Source of the DNA: Vibrio marinisediminis
Lineage (GTDB): Bacteria > Pseudomonadota > Gammaproteobacteria > Enterobacterales > Vibrionaceae
Direction: 5' to 3'
Length of the DNA: 42,806 nt
Assembly (NCBI RefSeq): GCF_014050145.1
Contig: NZ_JACFYF010000022.1
Location: 1 to 42,806, forward strand
Below are positions 33,690 to 42,806 of this stretch, piece by piece; the stretch's first letter is position 1, and each line of letters begins with the position of its first letter. The position numbers and the translations under genes were made by a program. The notes beneath the pieces were generated by a model. That model did not search any database, had not been told where the DNA came from, and saw only the letters and a list, made by a program, of their open reading frames with translations.

Positions 33690-35129
33690 TTACTTCATCT
33701 CTATTGGAAAAATTAACGGATTGAGCTCGTCATGATTTGATTGCTCTCGGTTTTGTTGTAGCTCAGAGAGTTGTTTATAGATGATAAAATAGCGATTGAT
33801 GTTTGAAACATAGTGCACGGGCTCTCGCCCAATATTCCTTCGCGTGACAATTTCCACATTCTTGAACCATTTATTGGGATCATAGCCTTGCTGAGTTGCT
33901 AAACGACGCATTTTACGGATGTTTCCAGGACCAGCGTTGTATGCTGCTAGTGAGAAGTAGACTTGATCGTCAGCGCTGATTGCTTGGTCGCTAAAATAAC
34001 GATCTTTAATAAAGCGCATGTATTTAACGCCAGCATGGACGTTATTTTCAAGCTTGTATATGTTGCCAATATTGACGTTAGGATCTCTAGCGGTGCTTGG
34101 TAGCACTTGCATGATTCCGACAGCTCCTCGATGAGAAACTTTATTCTGGTCAAGACCTGATTCTTGGTAACCTTGCGCCGAAATCATCAATGGATCAAAT
34201 TGGTATTGATTTGAATATTGAGTGAATACCGCAGACATGGATTCTAGTTTGCGGATATTTTCTGGATTCAACACGTTTTTTAACCAGCGAGTATTATCAA
34301 GGTATTTCCCATAGATCACATTGCCCATTAACGTGCCAGATCGGTGTTTTGTTAGGTATTGATCAACCAGTGCTTTTAACTTTGGGCTGTTTTTTCTCAG
34401 CGCCCAGGCGATATTGCCTTTCTTTCTGATTGGCAAATTTTTGTGTGCTTGAATATTGTCCATCACATTCAACCACAATTCGCTTTTATGGCTATCCAGC
34501 ACGGTCATTTTAATGTGACCGTGATTGACCATCTCCATTATTTCGTAATCTTGGATCGTCTCTTCTATAAAGCGAATTAATATGGGTGGTTTGCCGAGGT
34601 GATTAAGCTGATGGTTTATTTTTTGTAAACTTTCGAAGTAGCTAGAGCTCGCTCGAACCCAGAACTCTTTGCCACTTAATTGCTCAATGTGTTGGTATTG
34701 TGGTGATTGTTTAGTCGTAATAATCCATTCTTCAACATTCTTTCGTACCGGTATGCTAAACCCGACACTTTGCTGACGTTGCTCGGTGACCGTGAGATTG
34801 GCAACAATAAGATCACCGTAACCTTGTGTAAGAGAAGGCAGTAAATCATCTCGATCAACGGGAATCACTTGCAGGTTTAAATATGAGGATCGCTGTTTGA
34901 GTTGTTTTTCAAAATGGTAGAGTAATTCGGCAAGAATGCCTTTAGGCTGCCCCGCTTCTATATAGTAAAAACCTAGGTCAGCAGAAACAAGTACACGAAT
35001 AACCCCCTTTTTTTCCAGAGTCGGCAGATCGCCGAAATGAGGGTCTTTATTGAGGGGGGTCAATGACAATGCCATTGAATGAGTCGGCACGAAGAACTGT
35101 AAAACGATGAAAAGTAAAATTCGAAGCAT
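33690..35129 (-). CDS. MltF-like lytic transglycosylase with solute-binding domain
   Basis: A 479-residue exported protein. A signal peptide (about 1-20) is followed by a bacterial solute-binding family 3 domain (about 40-270, with GVIRVLVSADLGFYYIEAGQ and GYGDLIVANLTVTEQRQQSV) and a C-terminal SLT domain (about 300-450). The catalytic glutamate is in SAQGYQESGLD (near residue 322), followed by GAVGIMQVLPSTARD and AAYNAGPGNIRKMRR. This is the MltF architecture, but the standard mltF lies near purL in other species, so this is probably a paralogue. The solute-binding part may sense a muropeptide or amino acid. It stands alone, divergent from a chemoreceptor gene. AAGGTTAACTC precedes the ATG. 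Confidence 0.85.
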   Translation of the reverse strand: MLRILLFIVLQFFVPTHSMALSLTPLNKDPHFGDLPTLEKKGVIRVLVSADLGFYYIEAGQPKGILAELLYHFEKQLKQRSSYLNLQVIPVDRDDLLPSLTQGYGDLIVANLTVTEQRQQSVGFSIPVRKNVEEWIITTKQSPQYQHIEQLSGKEFWVRASSSYFESLQKINHQLNHLGKPPILIRFIEETIQDYEIMEMVNHGHIKMTVLDSHKSELWLNVMDNIQAHKNLPIRKKGNIAWALRKNSPKLKALVDQYLTKHRSGTLMGNVIYGKYLDNTRWLKNVLNPENIRKLESMSAVFTQYSNQYQFDPLMISAQGYQESGLDQNKVSHRGAVGIMQVLPSTARDPNVNIGNIYKLENNVHAGVKYMRFIKDRYFSDQAISADDQVYFSLAAYNAGPGNIRKMRRLATQQGYDPNKWFKNVEIVTRRNIGREPVHYVSNINRYFIIYKQLSELQQNREQSNHDELNPLIFPIEMK

Positions 35130-35495
35130 GAGTTAACCTTTAATATCTCTATATTAAAAGTAGACTTTGTCGGTTGTGACACAAGAGTCAGATGCAAAAA
35201 TATAAACTTTTCCATTAGTTTAATAAGTAATGTTGCAATTTCCCCTCTTATGCATAGCTAGAAATTACTCAGAGTTGTAACAAAACACTTGCAGTGTGAT
35301 TGCACTATTTTGTTTGTATCTTTCATATTATCGATATTGCGAGTTATATCAGCGCGAAATGTGTGAACTGACACGCATTTACTGGTCCAACCATGTAAGT
35401 TTATTTCTGAAGGGTATATAAACTACCGGTCTTGAATTTTACCAGTTAATTAATTTGATTAATTAACTATAAATGGTTTTCTGTGCTGGTGATGT
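35130..35495. other. Divergent region between the MltF-like and chemoreceptor genes
   Basis: A 366-base AT-rich region with no gene. It contains a perfect inverted repeat, GTTAATTAA and TTAATTAAC around TTTGA (35445-35467), 28 bases before the chemoreceptor start, which is a possible operator. I see no convincing sigma-54 or sigma-28 promoter. Confidence 0.5.
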
Positions 35496-37127
35496 ATGCG
35501 TTTTAAAGATTTTAATATTAGAAATAAAATAGCGATTATTTTTGTCTCAATCTCCATAATTGCTATCGTTCAGGTCTCCTTTTTCCTGAAGCAAATGGAT
35601 CACGTTAGAGATGCACTTCTCGAGTTTGCTGATGCAACAGTTCCAAGCGTATTGCTAGTTAAAGATATGCAGATCAATATCGAAGAGATTCGACGTGATC
35701 AATATGCTTTGGTTGCTAATCCTAACCATGATTTGGTGCCGATTTGGAAACAAAACATGGACAACTTTGAGAATGAAATCAACCTGAACCTGAGTACTTA
35801 CCAAGCTGGACTTTGGGATGAAAGGGATCATGCTGCATTCGCGGAACTAAAAAAACATTGGAATACCTACAGCCAACAATTGGCTCAATTTCGTAACCTC
35901 ATGAATAACGAGCAAGTAGTTGAAGCAAACCGTTTAACGGTTGATGGTTATGAAACTTATCAAAAAGCTTTTGCCGCAATGAGTGCATTGGAGGAGCTAA
36001 ATCAAGCCTACATTGCCGAAGATAAACAAGTGGTCAATGATAGAGTCAGCGATACACTTATGCTGAGTATTATGAGCATAGTGGGTGTGATGGCATTTAT
36101 GCTATTTACAGGCTGGTTGTTAACTAGACAGATCTGTTCGCCGTTAAAGTTAGTAATGACACTTGCTCAGCATATTACCAATGGCGATCTGACCCAAAGT
36201 ATTGACCGCTCAAAAATGGGTAATGATGAGCTAGGAGAGCTTGCAGATACATGCCATGAAATGCAGCTGAAATTGCTACAAATGGTCGAGCAAATCGCCA
36301 GTGCATCAACGCAACTTGCTACTTCGATTGAAGAAGTGAGCGCAGTATCTGAGCAAACTGAGCAAGGGATGATGAATCAGCAGAACCAATTGACATTGGT
36401 TGCGACTGCAATGAGTCAGCTGCAAGCGACGGTTAATGAGGTAGCAAGTAATACTGAAGAAGCCTCTAGTGCAGCAACCAATGCCAGTGAGACTGCTCGT
36501 AAAGGTGCGGGTGGCGTAGGTGAAGCCATGAGTCAAATTGTTCATGCGCAGAGCGTTATTGAAGAAACCGGGACTATGGTTGCTCAACTGGAAAAAGATT
36601 CAGGTGACATTAGTATGGTTGTCGACGTGATTCAAAATATTGCAGAACAAACTAATTTGCTGGCGTTAAACGCGGCGATTGAGGCTGCTCGTGCTGGAGA
36701 GCAAGGGCGAGGTTTTGCTGTTGTGGCGGATGAGGTCCGTACTTTGGCGGGACGCACTCAAAGCTCTACCGAAGAAATTGTGCGTATTATTGAACAATTA
36801 CAACAACGAGCGAAAAGTGCGGTCGTTGCCACGACTGAAAGTTGTGAGAATATTGGTACCTGTAGCGCACAAGCAAGTACAGTGGGTGGCATTATTGAAG
36901 GTATTAGTTGCTCAATTGACGATATTGCCAACATGAATATTCAAATTGCCAGCGCGTGCAGCGAGCAAAGTTCAGTTTCTGAAGAACTCCAGCGCAATGT
37001 GGAGAATATTCATCACGCTTCTATTGAAGTGGCTGCGGGTTCAACACAAACGGCACAAGCTTGTGTTGAGTTAAGTCAGTTGGCTGCGAATATGCAGACA
37101 ATTATTCAACAGTTCAAAGTCGCTTGA
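35496..37127 (+). CDS. Methyl-accepting chemotaxis protein (4HB-type sensor)
   Basis: A 543-residue transmembrane chemoreceptor. TM1 (about 12-30) is followed by a four-helix-bundle periplasmic sensor (about 32-190; helical, with no PAS/Cache signature), TM2 (about 190-212), HAMP (about 213-267) and a cytoplasmic signalling domain. The hairpin tip, [21 protein letters not shown] and then [18 protein letters not shown], is the CheA/CheW-binding region. The C terminus lacks the NWETF-type CheR/CheB tether. The ligand is unknown. The neighbouring MltF-like protein also has a periplasmic ligand-binding domain, but a link is speculative. A strong terminator follows. Confidence 0.93.
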   Translation: MRFKDFNIRNKIAIIFVSISIIAIVQVSFFLKQMDHVRDALLEFADATVPSVLLVKDMQINIEEIRRDQYALVANPNHDLVPIWKQNMDNFENEINLNLSTYQAGLWDERDHAAFAELKKHWNTYSQQLAQFRNLMNNEQVVEANRLTVDGYETYQKAFAAMSALEELNQAYIAEDKQVVNDRVSDTLMLSIMSIVGVMAFMLFTGWLLTRQICSPLKLVMTLAQHITNGDLTQSIDRSKMGNDELGELADTCHEMQLKLLQMVEQIASASTQLATSIEEVSAVSEQTEQGMMNQQNQLTLVATAMSQLQATVNEVASNTEEASSAATNASETARKGAGGVGEAMSQIVHAQSVIEETGTMVAQLEKDSGDISMVVDVIQNIAEQTNLLALNAAIEAARAGEQGRGFAVVADEVRTLAGRTQSSTEEIVRIIEQLQQRAKSAVVATTESCENIGTCSAQASTVGGIIEGISCSIDDIANMNIQIASACSEQSSVSEELQRNVENIHHASIEVAAGSTQTAQACVELSQLAANMQTIIQQFKVA

Positions 37128-37147
37128 TTTTTGAACTGGTATTGAAA

Positions 37148-37181
37148 TAAAAAAACCGCTTTCTACAAAGCGGTTTTTTTA
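37148..37181. terminator. Bidirectional terminator between the chemoreceptor gene and bamD
   Basis: CCGCTTT-CTAC-AAAGCGG (37156-37173) is flanked by an A run and a T run. Confidence 0.92.
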
Positions 37182-37200
37182 TGGAACGTTTAAATGGCAT

Positions 37201-37926
37201 TTAAACTGGGTTTTTTGCCATTAACTGACGAGTTCGCTCTGCTGCTTCAGTCAACCCTAACTCTTCATAAGCTTGGAGCTGTATAGCAAGCGACTTACGG
37301 GCAGCTTCTGTATTGGGATAGGTTTTTTGCAGTTCCTGACAGCGATTAATGGCTGCAATCCACGCTTCACGGCGTAAATAGAAATCCGCAGTGGCTAAAT
37401 CATATTCGGCTAAGCGGTTTTTTAAAGAGAACATGCGTTTTTGTGCATCTTCTGCATATGGGCTATTAGGGTATCGTTCAAGCAGCTTCTTAAAATCAGC
37501 AAAAGCAGATTTTACCGGCTCTGGATCGCGATCGCTTCGGTCGATGTTAAATACATCGTGCATAAAGTTGCGATCTTGCGCCATATGAGTGAGTCCGCGC
37601 ATGTATAGCACCCAATCGAGTTTGTCATTGGTTGGGTTTAGACGGATGAAGCGCTCAATAGTCGCAAGGCCTAAAGCGAGGTCATCATTTTTGTAATAAG
37701 CATAAATAAGATCGAGCTGAACCTGTTCAGAATACGCGCCAAATGGGTAGCGAGAGTCGAGCGCTTCAAGTTTTTCAATCGCTGTAGTCCAACTACCTTG
37801 TTGTAATAATACCTGAGCTTCAGAGTAAAGCTCTGATGGCGGTACATCTGGAACAATCTCTTCGCTGCTAGTACATCCGACGAGTAAACTGAGTGCCAAT
37901 AATCCAGATAAAGTATGCTGTTTCAT
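37201..37926 (-). CDS. bamD: Outer membrane assembly lipoprotein BamD
   Basis: An essential component of the BAM complex that inserts beta-barrel proteins in the outer membrane. The 241-residue precursor has a lipoprotein signal ending LLVGC, with the lipidated Cys at residue 18. Tetratricopeptide-like repeats follow, for example LYSEAQVLLQQGSWTTAIEKLEALDSRYPFG and SAFADFKKLLERYPNSPYAEDA, with RDPEPVKSAF and ADFYLRREAWIAAINR typical of BamD/YfiO. Ser at +2 agrees with outer-membrane sorting. It is divergent from rluD, as in E. coli. Confidence 0.96.
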   Translation of the reverse strand: MKQHTLSGLLALSLLVGCTSSEEIVPDVPPSELYSEAQVLLQQGSWTTAIEKLEALDSRYPFGAYSEQVQLDLIYAYYKNDDLALGLATIERFIRLNPTNDKLDWVLYMRGLTHMAQDRNFMHDVFNIDRSDRDPEPVKSAFADFKKLLERYPNSPYAEDAQKRMFSLKNRLAEYDLATADFYLRREAWIAAINRCQELQKTYPNTEAARKSLAIQLQAYEELGLTEAAERTRQLMAKNPV

Positions 37927-38056
37927 GTCAGGATTCTATTCCTTGAAGTAAATAATTTTGTCGCTTCCGTTACTTTTATGTCGGTAGCAGATACAATGGA
38001 GCAATATTCTTCCACACTGTAGACAATTAGTCTCACAGTTTTTGAAAAAGTTCGAT

Positions 38057-39034
38057 ATGGCTCAGCAGATTGAATTAACCAACACAGTAAAAGATAGTCA
38101 ATTAGGTCAACGCCTTGATCAGGCTATCGCAGAAATTTTTGCCGACTTCTCTCGCTCGCGACTCAAAGAGTGGCTACTAGCGGGTAAAGTTCAAGTCGAT
38201 GGCGAGGTGATTACTAAACCTCGTACTCGAGTAATGGGCGGTGAAGTCATCACATTGCAAGCGGAACTTGAAGATGAAGAGCGCTGGGAAGCGCAAGATA
38301 TCCCGTTGGATATCGTCTATGAAGATGATGACATCATTGTAATTAATAAACCGCGTGGTTTCGTTGTACACCCTGGTGCCGGTACGCCTGATGGCACAGT
38401 GTTAAATGCACTGCTTCATCATTACCCTGATATCGCAGAAGTACCTCGTGCAGGTATCGTGCATCGTCTAGATAAAGACACGACAGGTTTGATGGTGGTA
38501 GCGAAAACTGTACCAGCGCAAACTCGTTTAGTGCGAGCTCTACAAAAGCGTAATATTACTCGTGAATATGAAGCGATTGCGATTGGTCGTATGACCGCGG
38601 GTGGTAAAGTGGAGCAACCAATTGGACGTCACTCGACTAAGCGTACGCTGATGTCAGTAAGCCCAATGGGTAAGCCCGCTGTGACGCATTATCGTGTTGC
38701 AGAGCACTTCCGTGAACATACTCGTATTCGCTTACGTCTAGAAACCGGTCGTACTCACCAAATCCGTGTGCATATGTCTTACCTACAGTATCCACTGCTA
38801 GGTGACACAGCTTATGGTGGTCGTGCTCGTATCCCTTCAGGTGCTTCGCAAGAGTTAACTGAAATGATCCGTGGTTTTGATCGTCAAGCACTGCACGCAG
38901 TGATGCTGAGATTCGAACACCCAGTGACGGGTGAAGAACTTGAGTTTCATGCACCAGTACCTGATGACATGATTGCTATGACAGATGCTCTTCGTCAAGA
39001 CGCGCAACAGCATGGTTTAGAAGAAGAGTACTAA
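38057..39034 (+). CDS. rluD: 23S rRNA pseudouridine synthase RluD
   Basis: Makes pseudouridines 1911, 1915 and 1917 in helix 69 of 23S rRNA. The 325-residue protein has an N-terminal S4 RNA-binding domain (about 12-75) and a catalytic domain with the active aspartate in AGIVHRLDKDTTGLMVVAK (near residue 138). RLETGRTHQIRVHMSYLQYPLLGD is the RluA-family motif II. The start is ATG 38057 (MAQQIELTNTV), as in E. coli RluD, not the TTG five codons earlier. One base separates its stop from the pgeF start codon, so they are translationally coupled. Confidence 0.96.
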   Translation: MAQQIELTNTVKDSQLGQRLDQAIAEIFADFSRSRLKEWLLAGKVQVDGEVITKPRTRVMGGEVITLQAELEDEERWEAQDIPLDIVYEDDDIIVINKPRGFVVHPGAGTPDGTVLNALLHHYPDIAEVPRAGIVHRLDKDTTGLMVVAKTVPAQTRLVRALQKRNITREYEAIAIGRMTAGGKVEQPIGRHSTKRTLMSVSPMGKPAVTHYRVAEHFREHTRIRLRLETGRTHQIRVHMSYLQYPLLGDTAYGGRARIPSGASQELTEMIRGFDRQALHAVMLRFEHPVTGEELEFHAPVPDDMIAMTDALRQDAQQHGLEEEY

Positions 39035-39035
39035 G

Positions 39036-39761
39036 ATGTCATTTATTGTCCCTAACTGGAAAGTTCCTAAGCAAGTAAAAGCCATTTCCTCAACTCGAAT
39101 TGGTGGTTACTCGTTGGAACGTTATCAAGGTTTGAATCTTGGTAGCCATGTTGGGGATGATTTAGAGACCGTCATAAAAAATCGCCAAGCTCTAACACAG
39201 TTGTCAGAGATGCCAAATTCACCTATTTGGCTTAATCAAACCCATTCAACAGATGTTGTTTTAGTCAATCAACCGACTGAGTTAACGCTGGATGCTGATG
39301 GATTGTTTACTTCTCAGAGTGGAATTGTGTGTTCTGCAATGACAGCGGATTGCTTGCCTGTACTACTGACGAACACTCAAGGAAATCAGGTTTCAGCGGT
39401 TCATGCTGGCTGGCGAGGATTAGCCAACGGTATTGTTGAGAACGCGGTGAATATGTTTGATGGCGAAGTCATTGCTTGGCTTGGTCCCGCTATCGGTCCT
39501 GACGCGTTTGAAGTTGGGGAAGATGTACTACAAGCATTTTGCGATTTTGATACCAAAGCCATTGATGCTTTTATACCGACAGGTAAACAGGGCAAGTGGT
39601 GGGCAAATATGGAATTGATCGCCACACAACGGCTAAGTAAACTTGGTGTCACGCAAGTGTTTAGTAGTGGTTTGTGTACCTACTCTGACCCAAAACGCTT
39701 TTACTCTTATCGACGAGATGGTGTTACAGGTCGTCAAGCCAGCTTAATCTGGCTAGATTAA
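39036..39761 (+). CDS. pgeF: Peptidoglycan editing factor PgeF (YfiH, laccase-domain)
   Basis: A 241-residue DUF152/YfiH protein. The metal and active-site residues are in NQTHSTDVV, TADCLPVLLT, VHAGWRGLANGIVENAV and CTYSDPKRFYSYRRDGVTGRQ. In E. coli it limits wrong incorporation of L-Ser in muropeptides; homologues also act on purine nucleosides, and the older polyphenol oxidase label is doubtful. It is coupled to rluD and precedes clpB, as in E. coli. Confidence 0.94.
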   Translation: MSFIVPNWKVPKQVKAISSTRIGGYSLERYQGLNLGSHVGDDLETVIKNRQALTQLSEMPNSPIWLNQTHSTDVVLVNQPTELTLDADGLFTSQSGIVCSAMTADCLPVLLTNTQGNQVSAVHAGWRGLANGIVENAVNMFDGEVIAWLGPAIGPDAFEVGEDVLQAFCDFDTKAIDAFIPTGKQGKWWANMELIATQRLSKLGVTQVFSSGLCTYSDPKRFYSYRRDGVTGRQASLIWLD

Positions 39762-39766
39762 TTTAT

Positions 39767-39794
39767 AAAGGCTGACGTATTGTCAGCCTTTTTC
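39767..39794 (+). terminator. Terminator of rluD-pgeF
   Basis: AAAGGCTGAC-GTATT-GTCAGCCTTT (39767-39791) is followed by more T residues. Confidence 0.9.
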
Positions 39795-39805
39795 ATTTCA
39801 TATCC

Positions 39806-39835
39806 CTTGAAAATCTCGCTGCGCGTATCCATCTT
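39806..39835 (+). promoter_or_regulatory. Heat-shock (sigma-32) promoter of clpB
   Basis: CTTGAAAA (39806-39813) agrees with the sigma-32 -35. TCCATCTT at 39828-39835 resembles the -10 CCCATNTA, with a GC-containing spacer of normal length. It lies about 50 bases before clpB, a known heat-shock gene. Confidence 0.65.
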
Positions 39836-39883
39836 TCATATTGATTAATAGAATTATCTCAGTTGAATTTTAGGAAGGTTGAT

Positions 39884-42457
39884 ATGCGTCTAGACAGATT
39901 TACTAGCAAGTTTCAAATCGCTATTTCTGACGCGCAGTCTCTGGCGTTAGGTCGTGATCATCAATACATTGAACCCGTGCACCTAATGGTGGCACTGATG
40001 GATCAAAATGGCAGTCCTATTCGTCCACTACTGACCATGTTGAGTGTGGATGTCGCCCATCTGCGTTCAAAACTAAGTGAAATGTTAGATCGCTTGCCAA
40101 AAGTTAGCGGCATTGGTGGCGATGTTCAGCTATCAGGAAGTATGGGAACGCTATTCAACCTATGCGACAAAGTGGCTCAGAAGCGTCAAGACACCTATAT
40201 TTCTTCAGAAATTTTCCTCTTAGCTGCAATAGAAGATAAAGGTCCGTTAGGAGCTCTGCTTAAAGAGTCAGGTATCACTGAGCAAAAAGTGAGCGAAGCG
40301 ATCGATAAGATCAGAGGTGGGCAAAAGGTTAATGACCCGAATGCAGAAGAGCTACGCCAAGCGTTAGAAAAGTTCACAGTGGACTTAACCGAGCGAGCAG
40401 AGCAAGGCAAACTGGATCCGGTTATTGGCCGTGATGATGAAATCCGCCGCACTATTCAAGTGCTTCAACGTCGTACCAAAAATAACCCTGTCATCATTGG
40501 TGAGCCGGGTGTGGGTAAAACGGCGATTGTTGAAGGACTAGCACAGCGCATCATTAATAATGAAGTGCCTGAAGGTCTGCGTGGTCGTCGAGTACTCTCT
40601 CTTGATATGGGCGCTTTGGTGGCCGGCGCTAAGTATCGAGGTGAATTCGAAGAACGATTGAAATCAGTGCTCAATGAATTGTCTAAAGAAGAAGGCAATA
40701 TCATCCTCTTTATAGATGAAATCCATACCATGGTCGGAGCGGGCAAAGGCGAAGGCTCGATGGATGCGGGTAATATGCTCAAGCCAGCGTTGGCTCGAGG
40801 CGAACTTCATTGTGTTGGCGCAACAACATTGGATGAATACCGCAAGTACATGGAAAAAGATCCGGCATTAGAGCGTCGATTCCAAAAAGTGCTGGTGGAT
40901 GAGCCAAGTGTTGAAGATACCGTTGCTATTTTGCGTGGTTTGAAAGAACGCTATGAATTACACCATCATGTTGAAATTACCGATCCTGCGATTGTTGCCG
41001 CGGCTAGCTTATCGCATCGCTATGTCTCTGACCGTCAGTTGCCTGATAAAGCCATCGATCTGATTGATGAAGCGGCATCGAGCATACGCATGCAGATAGA
41101 CTCAAAGCCAGAATCGCTCGATAAATTGGAACGCAAAATCATTCAATTAAAGATTGAGCAGCAAGCACTAAGTAATGAGCAAGACGAAGCAAGCGAAAAG
41201 CGCCTCGAGATTTTGAGCCAAGAGCTGCACGAAAAAGAACGTGATCTTGCGGAGCTTGAAGAAGTTTGGAATACCGAAAAAGCAGCACTGCAAGGTACCC
41301 AACATATCAAGTCTGAGCTTGAACAAGCCCGTATGGATATGGAACTGGCGAGGCGTGCGGGCGATCTAAGCCGTATGTCGGAGCTGCAATATGGTCGAAT
41401 CCCAGAACTTGAAAAGCAGCTCGACTTAGCCGCTCAAGCTGAAATGCAAGAGATGACTTTACTACGCAACAAGGTTACCGATGCAGAAATCGCTGAAGTG
41501 CTATCCAAGCAAACCGGCATTCCTGTATCGAAAATGCTTGAAGCCGAGAAAGAGAAGTTATTGCGTATGGAGCAGGTTCTTCATAAGCGCGTGATCGGTC
41601 AAAAAGAGGCAGTAGAAGTCGTCTCCGATGCGATTCGTCGTAGTAGAGCGGGCTTATCCGATCCCAATAAACCGATCGGTTCCTTCTTATTCTTAGGTCC
41701 TACCGGGGTGGGGAAAACGGAACTGTGTAAAACCTTGGCTAGTTTCATGTTTGATAGTGAAGAGGCCATGGTACGTATCGACATGTCGGAGTTTATGGAG
41801 AAACATTCTGTTGCTCGTTTGGTTGGTGCGCCTCCTGGTTATGTTGGTTATGAAGAAGGAGGCTACCTAACTGAAGCAGTGCGACGCAAGCCTTACTCAG
41901 TGATTCTACTAGATGAAGTAGAGAAAGCTCACCCTGATGTATTTAACATACTGTTGCAAGTGTTAGATGATGGTCGTTTGACAGATGGGCAAGGGCGTAC
42001 GGTCGATTTTCGAAACACAGTTGTGATTATGACATCCAATCTAGGTTCTTCTCGTATACAAGAGAATTTTAACAACCTTGATTACCAGGGGATTAAAGAT
42101 GAAGTGATGGATGTTGTCACCAAACACTTTAGACCCGAGTTTTTAAACCGTGTTGATGAGTGTGTGGTTTTCCATCCTCTAGGGCAAGACCACATCAAGT
42201 CGATTGCTGCTATTCAGTTACTTCGATTAGCTAAACGGATGGAAGAGCGAGGCTTTCATATGGAAGTGTCGGAAAAAGCACTCGAGTTGATCTCACAAGT
42301 TGGCTTTGATCCCGTCTATGGGGCGAGACCATTAAAACGAGCCATACAGCAAAGTGTAGAGAACCCATTAGCTAAAGCGATTCTTTCGGGGCGAGTTGTG
42401 CCGGATAAAACGGTGAAGTTAGTGGTGCATAACGAGCAAATCATCGCACATCAATAA
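39884..42457 (+). CDS. clpB: ATP-dependent disaggregase ClpB
   Basis: A hexameric AAA+ chaperone that rescues aggregated proteins with DnaK. The 857 residues equal the E. coli length. An N domain (about 1-145) is followed by AAA-1 with Walker [10 protein letters not shown] (near residue 206) and Walker [10 protein letters not shown], a coiled-coil M domain (about 410-525), and AAA-2 with Walker [10 protein letters not shown] (near residue 605) and arginine-finger region FLNRVDE. The start is ATG 39884 with AGGAAGG five bases before it, not the upstream 39863. It has a sigma-32-like promoter and a strong terminator. The following rRNA promoter reproduces the clpB-rrn adjacency of E. coli. Confidence 0.97.
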   Translation: MRLDRFTSKFQIAISDAQSLALGRDHQYIEPVHLMVALMDQNGSPIRPLLTMLSVDVAHLRSKLSEMLDRLPKVSGIGGDVQLSGSMGTLFNLCDKVAQKRQDTYISSEIFLLAAIEDKGPLGALLKESGITEQKVSEAIDKIRGGQKVNDPNAEELRQALEKFTVDLTERAEQGKLDPVIGRDDEIRRTIQVLQRRTKNNPVIIGEPGVGKTAIVEGLAQRIINNEVPEGLRGRRVLSLDMGALVAGAKYRGEFEERLKSVLNELSKEEGNIILFIDEIHTMVGAGKGEGSMDAGNMLKPALARGELHCVGATTLDEYRKYMEKDPALERRFQKVLVDEPSVEDTVAILRGLKERYELHHHVEITDPAIVAAASLSHRYVSDRQLPDKAIDLIDEAASSIRMQIDSKPESLDKLERKIIQLKIEQQALSNEQDEASEKRLEILSQELHEKERDLAELEEVWNTEKAALQGTQHIKSELEQARMDMELARRAGDLSRMSELQYGRIPELEKQLDLAAQAEMQEMTLLRNKVTDAEIAEVLSKQTGIPVSKMLEAEKEKLLRMEQVLHKRVIGQKEAVEVVSDAIRRSRAGLSDPNKPIGSFLFLGPTGVGKTELCKTLASFMFDSEEAMVRIDMSEFMEKHSVARLVGAPPGYVGYEEGGYLTEAVRRKPYSVILLDEVEKAHPDVFNILLQVLDDGRLTDGQGRTVDFRNTVVIMTSNLGSSRIQENFNNLDYQGIKDEVMDVVTKHFRPEFLNRVDECVVFHPLGQDHIKSIAAIQLLRLAKRMEERGFHMEVSEKALELISQVGFDPVYGARPLKRAIQQSVENPLAKAILSGRVVPDKTVKLVVHNEQIIAHQ

Positions 42458-42470
42458 AACAAATCGACTT

Positions 42471-42495
42471 AAAAGGGGCTGAACAGCCCCTTTTT
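42471..42495 (+). terminator. Terminator of clpB
   Basis: AAAAGGGGCT-GAAC-AGCCCCTTTT is followed by another T and a T-rich stretch. Confidence 0.92.
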
Positions 42496-42558
42496 GTTGC
42501 TTATTTGGCTGTTTTGTTTAATTCCTAAGCAAACGGTCTGAAAGTAGTGAAATAACTA

Positions 42559-42586
42559 TTGTGTTCGCGAAGGAACTCCCTATAAT
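42559..42586 (+). promoter_or_regulatory. rRNA operon promoter P1
   Basis: -35 TTGTGT (42559-42564), 16-base spacer and a perfect -10 TATAAT (42581-42586), followed by a GC-rich discriminator (CCGCCTCG), typical of stringently controlled rrn P1 promoters. Confidence 0.82.
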
Positions 42587-42682
42587 CCGCCTCGTTGTCA
42601 CGGGTTACCGAGCTAAATAGCTAGACAACATAGACGGTGAAAGTACTTTAAGTAACTTTCAGAGAAATAACCAAAAAAGTGT

Positions 42683-42710
42683 TTGACACCAAAGGTTATC
42701 TCGCTAAAAT
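42683..42710 (+). promoter_or_regulatory. rRNA operon promoter P2
   Basis: Perfect -35 TTGACA (42683-42688), 16-base spacer, -10 TAAAAT (42705-42710) and the GC-rich discriminator GACCGTCCGC. It is about 120 bases after P1, the usual tandem rrn layout. Confidence 0.85.
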
Positions 42711-42806
42711 GACCGTCCGCTTTGAGATGAATGCTTAAAGCAACGCTCTTTAACAATATAAACCTATCAATCTGTGTGGGCACTCGTTGATGATAATCCA
42801 ATAAGT
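42711..42806 (+). other. rRNA operon leader with boxA; 16S gene begins beyond the window
   Basis: GCTCTTTAACA (42745-42755) matches boxA (TGCTCTTTAACA) of the rrn antitermination system. TCTGTGTGGGCACTCG (42771-42786) is the leader sequence that precedes 16S rRNA in vibrios and enterobacteria. No mature 16S sequence is seen before the window ends. Confidence 0.85.

Overview
This window is core chromosome of a gamma-proteobacterium of the genus Vibrio or a close relative in the Vibrionaceae. The grounds are protein similarity recalled from the families (HlyU, NspS/MbaA, the short CstA/BtsU-type transporter, NptA) and a gene order that matches, nearly gene for gene, the stretch of Vibrio cholerae chromosome 1 from nptA to clpB as I remember it. 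It does not look like V. cholerae itself. I see no prophage, integron, CRISPR array, insertion sequence or toxin-antitoxin pair, and no obvious broken genes. The most interesting content is in the intergenic DNA.

Layout. 1-78: an 8-bp tandem repeat at the window edge. 0.15-3.4 kb: nptA (Na+/phosphate symporter) behind a candidate Pho box, then nhaR, hlyU and, convergent, rpsT with a TTG start. 3.6-11.4 kb: a co-directional run murJ, ribF, ileS, lspA, fkpB, ispH (lipid II flipping, flavin, Ile-tRNA, lipoprotein and isoprenoid functions). It is interrupted by an ERIC element lying on the ileS stop codon, a terminator-like hairpin just before lspA, and a small palindrome-flanked element before fkpB. 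11.5-13.5 kb: a CstA-family transporter and a DUF2799 lipoprotein diverge from a 200-bp region with five 8-bp sites at an exact 20-bp period, which fit the BtsR (YehT) operator motif. 13.6-16.7 kb: peptidoglycan recycling genes murQ, anmK and nagZ. 16.8-19.2 kb: btsS-btsR, a LytS/LytTR two-component system, close to its likely target. 19.3-21.7 kb: aroF-tyrA behind three TyrR-box-like sequences. 21.7-25 kb: an M23 peptidase, a PilZ protein and ettA. 25.2-28 kb: slt, trpR and yjjX. 28-31.4 kb: mbaA and nspS, the norspermidine/c-di-GMP signalling pair. 31.6-33.3 kb: pheA with an intact pheL leader peptide and attenuator, then raiA. 33.7-37.1 kb: an orphan MltF-like lytic transglycosylase and a chemoreceptor. 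37.2-42.5 kb: bamD, rluD, pgeF and clpB. The last 250 bases are the P1/P2 promoters and leader of a ribosomal RNA operon whose 16S gene starts beyond the window.

Functional themes. Aromatic amino acid control is concentrated here: aroF-tyrA (TyrR boxes), pheL-pheA (attenuation) and trpR all lie within 14 kb. In Escherichia coli raiA-pheL-pheA-tyrA-aroF are contiguous and ettA-slt-trpR-yjjX lie elsewhere. Here the second block, together with the M23, PilZ, mbaA and nspS genes, sits between tyrA and pheA. Cell-wall metabolism recurs (murJ, murQ, anmK, nagZ, M23 peptidase, slt, MltF-like protein), as does c-di-GMP signalling (mbaA, PilZ protein). Nothing found amounts to a wholly new system. The best leads are the phased BtsR operator array, the ERIC insertion, the two unexplained structured intergenic elements (9843-9909 and 31475-31541), and the candidate PhoB, TyrR and CRP sites.
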